Assembly (NCBI RefSeq): GCF_003254395.2
Contig: NC_037653.1
Span: 2,232,001 to 2,296,000 of the forward strand
Origin: Apis mellifera
Taxonomy: Eukaryota > Arthropoda > Insecta > Hymenoptera > Apidae
DNA length: 64,000 bases
Direction of reading: 5' to 3'
Position numbers and translations under genes: made by a program. Shown here in pieces: positions 58,535 to 64,000 of this stretch. The notes under the pieces were generated by a model that was given only the letters and a program-made list of their open reading frames with translations, did no database searches and was not told where the DNA came from. Each line of letters opens with the position of its first letter. The first letter of the stretch is position 1.

Positions 58535-58614
<80 letters not shown>
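58535..58614. repeat. Compound (GATA)8-(GA)n microsatellite
   Basis: Eight GATA units (58535-58566) pass directly into about 24 GA units with one GAAA interruption. The structure suggests GATA grew from GA by point change and slippage. Minus-strand Ser/Leu/Tyr/Ile frames here are repeat translations. Confidence 0.95.
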
Positions 58615-58619
<5 letters not shown>

Positions 58620-60216
58620 GCAGGTGATGTTCCGCCCCCCGATGTTTCGACTCTCCTGGATAACAAATGGCGGCACAGCCCCTGAAGGACAACACGGGTG
58701 CACAGCCAGTTTGAGCGTAATTCCGAGCGGGGAGGGTAGACAGGGGCCGTAAGTCACAGGCTCGAACGAAGCGTCGAGGTATTAATTAGAGTTTCAGCGG
58801 TGGGGAACCGCGACCACTTATCACGGGGAACCTAATCTGAGACCGTGTGGCCTCCACCGCCACCCTTTCAGAGGCCACCCTCTGTCGAGTCTTAAACATT
58901 GTGATCGATGCCTGCCCGATATCGCGTGGACTAATGAATCGGGGGATCAAGAGCTTTCTCTCGAACCGGTCTCTTTCCTTTTTTTCTTCTTCTTCTTCTT
59001 CTTCTTCTTTCGTTTTCCTCTCCGCGGATGACGCGGATCCGCGAAGAATGGACCGTCCAACTACGGAGTTGGGGTTGGAAAAGGGTTGGAAAGGGAGAAG
59101 AAGGAGAGGAAGCATTGTGATCGACCGGTGACCCCGTTAAGATGTTGGGTCATTAATAAAGCGGGAGGAGAAGGAGGTAGGAAGGGCGATTGGAAATTTT
59201 TCACCGGCTCCCTTTCTCATCGATAAAGGATAAAGAGAGTCGTGGTTGAAAGTTGGAGAAACTGGAGGAGGGGGGGCGGAGGGACAAATGTGATACAGTG
59301 GCGTTTCCAGAGAACGCCTCGAGGGATCTGTGAACGAGGGTGGGTGGGTGGGGAGGAGGATTACTACCTTTCGAAGCGAAAATTCGTGGGTATTCGTGGT
59401 TTTATCGATTTTGGCAAAAGGGAGTTTTGGAATCGCGAAGGAAAAGTAAATTACAGGTTTGGTCGACAGTGTTCCGTTATGTATCTCTATGATTATTTGT
59501 TTAACAATTATTTGACACGTTGTACTTATTCCCAAAATGAAACAAATTTTTCTTCCTTTCTTTAATTAATCGAACATTTGATCCAAGTGATTTCTCTTTT
59601 TCATATTTTTAAATTGTTGACACAATTGGCTTTGAAAAAGTCAATCATTAAATTATCTACAATTTTGTTGTATTTATTTAATTTCATTTTGATATTATTG
59701 ATATTTTTGGAATTATATGTTATATATAGATTTTTCATTTTCAATCTTGATTTTAAAAAGAAATGTTTAATAGAGTTCTCTCTTGTTTAGCTTTAAAATA
59801 AAATAAAGAAAAAAATTGATTAGCTAATATTGAGATAGTTGCAATGATTTTTATTATTATTAACACGAATAGTATCAATTATTAAAATTATTATATATTA
59901 AATTTTTTTATATTTAACATTGTAACTTAACTAACTAAGATACAAATTCAAAAGTCTAACTTGATTGATTTTTTTTTTTTTTAGAATTTACAGTGCAAAT
60001 AGAGAATAATAAATTAAGAAAGAAGAAGCAATAAATAAAAATGTATTCAACAAACAAGTACAAGTAAATTAATACAGAATAACGGATAAAATTACAATCT
60101 AATTTTAATGAAAATTAAATAGATATATTTGTATAAATTTACATTAATTTTAAAAAAAATTATTCTTTTAAATTATACTTTTATATTACATGCAAAATAA
60201 TAATAAATTGTAACAA

Positions 60217-60217
<1 letters not shown>
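58615..60217. other. Non-coding spacer with GC pocket
   Basis: A GC pocket at 58620-59360 holds CAAATGGCGGC (58664-58674), a Pho/YY1-type core on the minus strand, TTC repeats at about 58985-59010 and the palindrome CGCGGATCCGCG (59032-59043). AT-rich DNA follows. Frames of 94-132 codons overlap on both strands without domains. Confidence 0.5.

Positions 60218-60254
<37 letters not shown>
60218..60254. repeat. (TA)n microsatellite
   Basis: About 18 TA units in an AT-rich desert (about 59560-60540). Confidence 0.92.
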
Positions 60255-60260
<6 letters not shown>

Positions 60261-60816
60261 TTACATAATATTAAATAATAGTACAAGATAATTAATTGTA
60301 TCTTGTACTTATATTAATTATATAAATTTTATCATCTCAAAAATTCAAAACTGCGTCTCAAATTTTTAATAATCATTCTATACTCATAATATATATATTC
60401 TAATAAAAAGAAAAAAATTAGGAATAAGTATAATATATGAATTATATATGAAAATATAATTCTTACAGTTCTTGGAAGGCAAAAAACCCCCTCTATGCAT
60501 TTGTTTCCATGTGATTTCTTAAATTATAAATAATACTTTGTATTCTGAATATTTAAGAAACGTCAAACAGCTCATATATACATATAAAGGATCGAGATTT
60601 TTAGATACACGAGAGCAGTGTAAGAACGGGACAAAACTTGAGATTCATTTTCTCGATAACAAGAGGAAAAAAGAAATTTACGAAGAGAGCGTCAGCCTAA
60701 AAAGAAAGAAAGAAAGAAAGAAAGAAAAGAAAAGAAAAGAAAAGAAGTTTAATCGAGTTTTCCGCGCGCACGACTCGTTAAAATTTTCGACGCGGAAGTT
60801 GCGAGCCGTGGACGCG
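60255..60816. other. AT-rich spacer ending in A/G-rich repeat
   Basis: AT-rich to 60550, then a 101-codon plus frame (60538-60843) that runs through GAAA/GAAAA repeats at about 60700-60750 and is not convincing as a gene. Confidence 0.5.
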
Positions 60817-60836
60817 TATAAAAGCCGCGTGACGTC
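60817..60836 (+). promoter_or_regulatory. TATA box with CRE-like site
   Basis: TATAAAAG (60817-60824) in a GC-rich setting is followed six bases later by TGACGTC (60830-60836), a CRE-like core. A start of transcription would be expected near 60847-60850; no clear initiator is seen there. Support is by consensus only. Confidence 0.3.
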
Positions 60837-60881
60837 CAATTAAACGCAAGCTGCCGAAGGTAGCTACAGACAGCATTGAAT

Positions 60882-60956
60882 ATGGCCTTATTCGACAAAC
60901 GAGGCGAAAGGTTTCGTTGCTCCATAATTAAACAGCTCTTCGATCGAGTTTTTTAA
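60882..60956 (+). CDS. Candidate 24-codon small ORF
   Basis: ATGGCC at 60882 opens 24 codons ending TAA (60954-60956), about 35 nt after the start site predicted from the TATA box at 60817. The product would be basic (several Arg and Lys) with one Cys and no signal peptide or membrane segment. No family recognised. A short ORF like this is expected by chance; only its place behind a promoter-like element makes it worth listing. Confidence 0.15.
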   Translation: MALFDKRGERFRCSIIKQLFDRVF

Positions 60957-61033
60957 TGCACTTTAATATGTGTGTTAAACGTTTACATTAAATTTTTAAC
61001 CGATTAATTTTTAATTTTTTGTTAAAAAATCTC

Positions 61034-61067
<34 letters not shown>

Positions 61068-64000
61068 CTCAATCGATTCGTTATCCATCAACTCTTATTA
61101 TTCGTCCATTCCGCGAAAGTCTCTTATTCTTTGTCACGATGTCGCGAATTCAAGCGAGACAGTTTCCTCGAAATAATCCAATAAATTATTCCCTCGTGTG
61201 TTTATTTAATTTCGCCTTCGTTCCTGGAATAAACCCCCATCTCTCAACCCTCTGGCCGTCTGGAGATTCGATTTCGAGGAAGAAATAATTCCCCTCCAAT
61301 TATAAACGCGATTATATAAAAAAAAGAATCATATCGAAGATTGGAAAAAAATTGTCCGAGAAAATAAATACTTTCTGATTATCAAAATTCAACAACAAGA
61401 TCCCTCGAAACAATTCGACATTTATTCGCGTGCACATACGTTAATTAAACGTCTGTCGATGGGCGAGCATTGATGGTATCAAGTTTATCGTTCGAGATAT
61501 CGAGATGGCCACCCTTGAACTTTGGGCCGATCGAGAAACTTGCCGGGATGAACACCCGGTAGAGTGGAACGCCAGTCTCATTCTCTCTCTCTATCCCTCT
61601 GACGAGCGTGGACCCGCTATTAATTCGGTTGTGAATCGATTCCACGCTTTACTGCCATTTACAGAAGCCCTTTCAAGCCTTCAAGGATTACGTCTCCTGT
61701 TCCTCCTCGGCTTCTTCGCGAAAACAAACCTGTTATTATGTGATTCGACGTGTGTATCTCTGCTGTTGTTTATTTCGACGTATCTCTCTCTCTCTCTTGT
61801 TTATTTGCATAAACAAGAGTGTCTCTCATCAGAGCTTCGTCGAAAGGGAATGAGACTTTCAATTTGGATCGCTTGGCCAGTTGGCCTTTCGTAGTCTTTC
61901 CTGTCACACGTGAACGTACATTTAAATGTACATCTGTATAATGTATTGTTGTTGTGCAATATTTATTTATTTGAATACCTTTCGAGATCGAAAAAATAAA
62001 AATTTATCAAACCGATGGAGACAGCCAATAGAGGGGCAAGATGGTGGAGAAGAGAATTATCTGAATTGCAACAGGATTAAAATACACACAGAGAGGAAAT
62101 GGCAAAAGAAGAGACAGGCCCAGTCAGTCTACTCCTAAGAAGGAAGCTGACCTTCTTGATAAACTAACCTTAGCAGGAGTACGTTTGGACGTTAGACTCC
62201 CCTGAGAGACGGAGCAAATGAACGAGCAACGGTGGGAGAGAGAGAGAGAGAGAGGGAGGGGGCACAGGATCGAAGGTGGGTGGTGGCCGTACACGAAACA
62301 GCACTTACACCCCTGTGACTAGCAACCCTCGACCTCCGGCCCGCCTCTAGGTATGACTGGCACAAGTACGGCTAAACTGCATACCAGTGGCTTTCAAGGT
62401 GACCTTCCCTCGTCCAGGTTTATTAATATGTATACACGTTCTGGAAAATGACGTATAATCGTGTCTTCTCGTGACACTCGTACATTCTCCGTTATTTGGA
62501 CGCGAGGAAATATTCCGATCATTGTTTGAAAGGAATAACTTTTTTGCAAACAAGTATAAACGTTGCTTCTTTTTGTTTTTCTTTCTATCCGAGTTTGAAA
62601 GACGATGTATAGATTTGTATTTGTAATTTGTATACAATTTAATACAAAGTTAATTCAAGGGACTAAAATTCGTGGGACTAAAGATGTAAAAAGTATCGAT
62701 ATTGGGCTATAAATAAATAAATGATTGAATAATTAAAAGAATATAATTAAAAGATTAAAATAATCCAAACATTATAATTTTATTAGGTCCTTTTCGATCT
62801 CGAACATAACCTACAATTTTTTGCACTAATAATATGTTATAAAAGAACCAATTTTAATTCAAAACTATGACTATTATAATTAATATATTAATTAAAATTT
62901 AAATTATTATTTATTAAGTATTATTAATACAATTAAATTCTAAATTTAATGCTCTTTTCATGCTGAAATAATTTAATTTATCGATTAATATTTTTATAAA
63001 TAATTTAGAAATTAAAGTACCTTCGTATTAATTAATTTTTGCCTTATTGTAGATAGAAACCAATCCAACCGTCGATTAATCAGAGCGAAAGGAAGGAAAT
63101 TTTAGAAAAATCTTCTCGACCACGCTTATTTGGAATTAACGTGATAAATCTTGAGAGATGAATCGAAATATTAAAAAAAAAATATCCGATATCGGAACAC
63201 GAAATGTGAACACGAATATAAATATTCTCAATTTCAAAGGAATTTCTTTCCACGGAATTTGTAATTCGTATATAAATAAGCGGAGTAATAATTAAAGCGC
63301 GCACGGGCACAAAGCATTCCAGACACGATGAAAAAGCAAACAGAATTGAAATAATTTAAATGACCCACTTCGAATCGGCAGCTTGTCCCGATGATTTCTG
63401 ATTTCGGTCAATATTTATACAGTTATGCGAATTGCTCCACACTTGCACACCGAATCGCCATCGACAGTCATATTAATAACTCTATCGCCGTTCCATTTCG
63501 AATTTCGGGCACGTAACCATCGGCGATGTCACAACCCGGGGAAAATATTCTGAAAAATATTTCAATAATTTTCCCGAGCGACGCGGGTTAATTTCATCAC
63601 TGCCGCTATTAAATTCCAATTAGGAGCTCTGCCATTTTTACGCTCGTGCACATGGCAAATATGAGCTTCAAGAGAGGATGCGTGATTTTCTGCTCCCACT
63701 TTTTAAAATCAGTGTTTTCCAACCTTCCGTGATATCCGAATGGATAAATCGAAAGGATTATTCTCGTAGTGGAATATTATAACGATTTAATTAAAATAAC
63801 TGGTAAAAAAAAAAAAAGTCGTAAATTAATAGGGAACAATCGAAATGATTAATTTTCCACTGTCTTTGGACGCGAATCTATTTGATAAAACTCTCGAGAA
63901 TTATCCTCAAAGCGAGTGGTACTTGATAAATGTCATCGTACAGCGCAATATTCGCTAATGAAAAATGAATTTCTTAAATAAATTCGCAGCTTTGGTACGA
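60957..64000. other. Non-coding spacer to window end
   Basis: TC run near 61035-61066, moderate-GC blocks at 61500-61720 and 62140-62430 (with a GA run near 62238-62254 and the inverted repeat AAGGT-G-ACCTT near 62396-62406), AT-rich elsewhere. A 129-codon plus frame at 61505-61894 has no recognised domain. No RNA gene seen. Confidence 0.5.

Noticed and set aside
59578..59790. 70-codon hydrophobic plus frame
   Set aside because: Leu/Ile/Phe-rich only because of local A/T content; no other support.
61505..61894. 129-codon plus frame
   Set aside because: Runs through a TC repeat (Ser/Leu), no domain, and the minus strand is also partly open.

Overview
The window looks like non-coding DNA from a bee, most likely a honey bee (Apis, A. 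mellifera-like). Evidence: very AT-rich DNA broken by short CpG-rich pockets; abundant GA/TC, TA and poly-A simple repeats; two mariner elements whose transposase residues fit the mellifera-type subfamily; short TTAGG/CCTAA arrays, the insect telomere unit. No operons, ribosome-binding sites, rRNA, CRISPR or recognised host gene were seen. Apart from the mariner remnants, open frames are short, overlap on both strands and lie mostly in GC pockets or simple repeats. The window is therefore read as intergenic DNA and/or part of a very long intron. All calls are by eye, with no computation.

Layout. 1-6030: AT-rich spacer with GC pockets and an 89-bp TA tract. 6040-7333: the most gene-like stretch, with a plus-strand splice-flanked 49-bp segment, a 52-nt hairpin, and a minus-strand exon-like block holding an ORF with a clear signal peptide. 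11582-12507 and 41575-42515: two mariner copies in the same orientation with the same large 5' deletion. 15180-15684, 19629-19972, 21423-22745, 39200-40050, 48539-48932, 51560-51960 and 54881-55096: local tandem or near-tandem duplications. 29162-29500: a plus-strand block that reads as exon, 84-nt intron, terminal exon and poly(A) signal. 53826-53893: a tRNA-like sequence with Pol III A and B boxes, minus strand. 54338-54372: a minus-strand site where a pyrimidine tract and CAG abut GTAAGTC, as at recursive splice sites of long introns. 60817-60956: a TATA/CRE-like promoter followed by a 24-codon ORF.

How the parts may connect (inference). The recursive-splice-like site at 54345 and the signal-peptide exon at 7175-7333 are both on the minus strand. 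They would fit one long minus-strand gene whose 5' intron covers much of the window, with the start codon in the 7.2-kb exon. No transcript evidence is available here. The other items are independent candidates; the two mariners are dead, non-autonomous copies.
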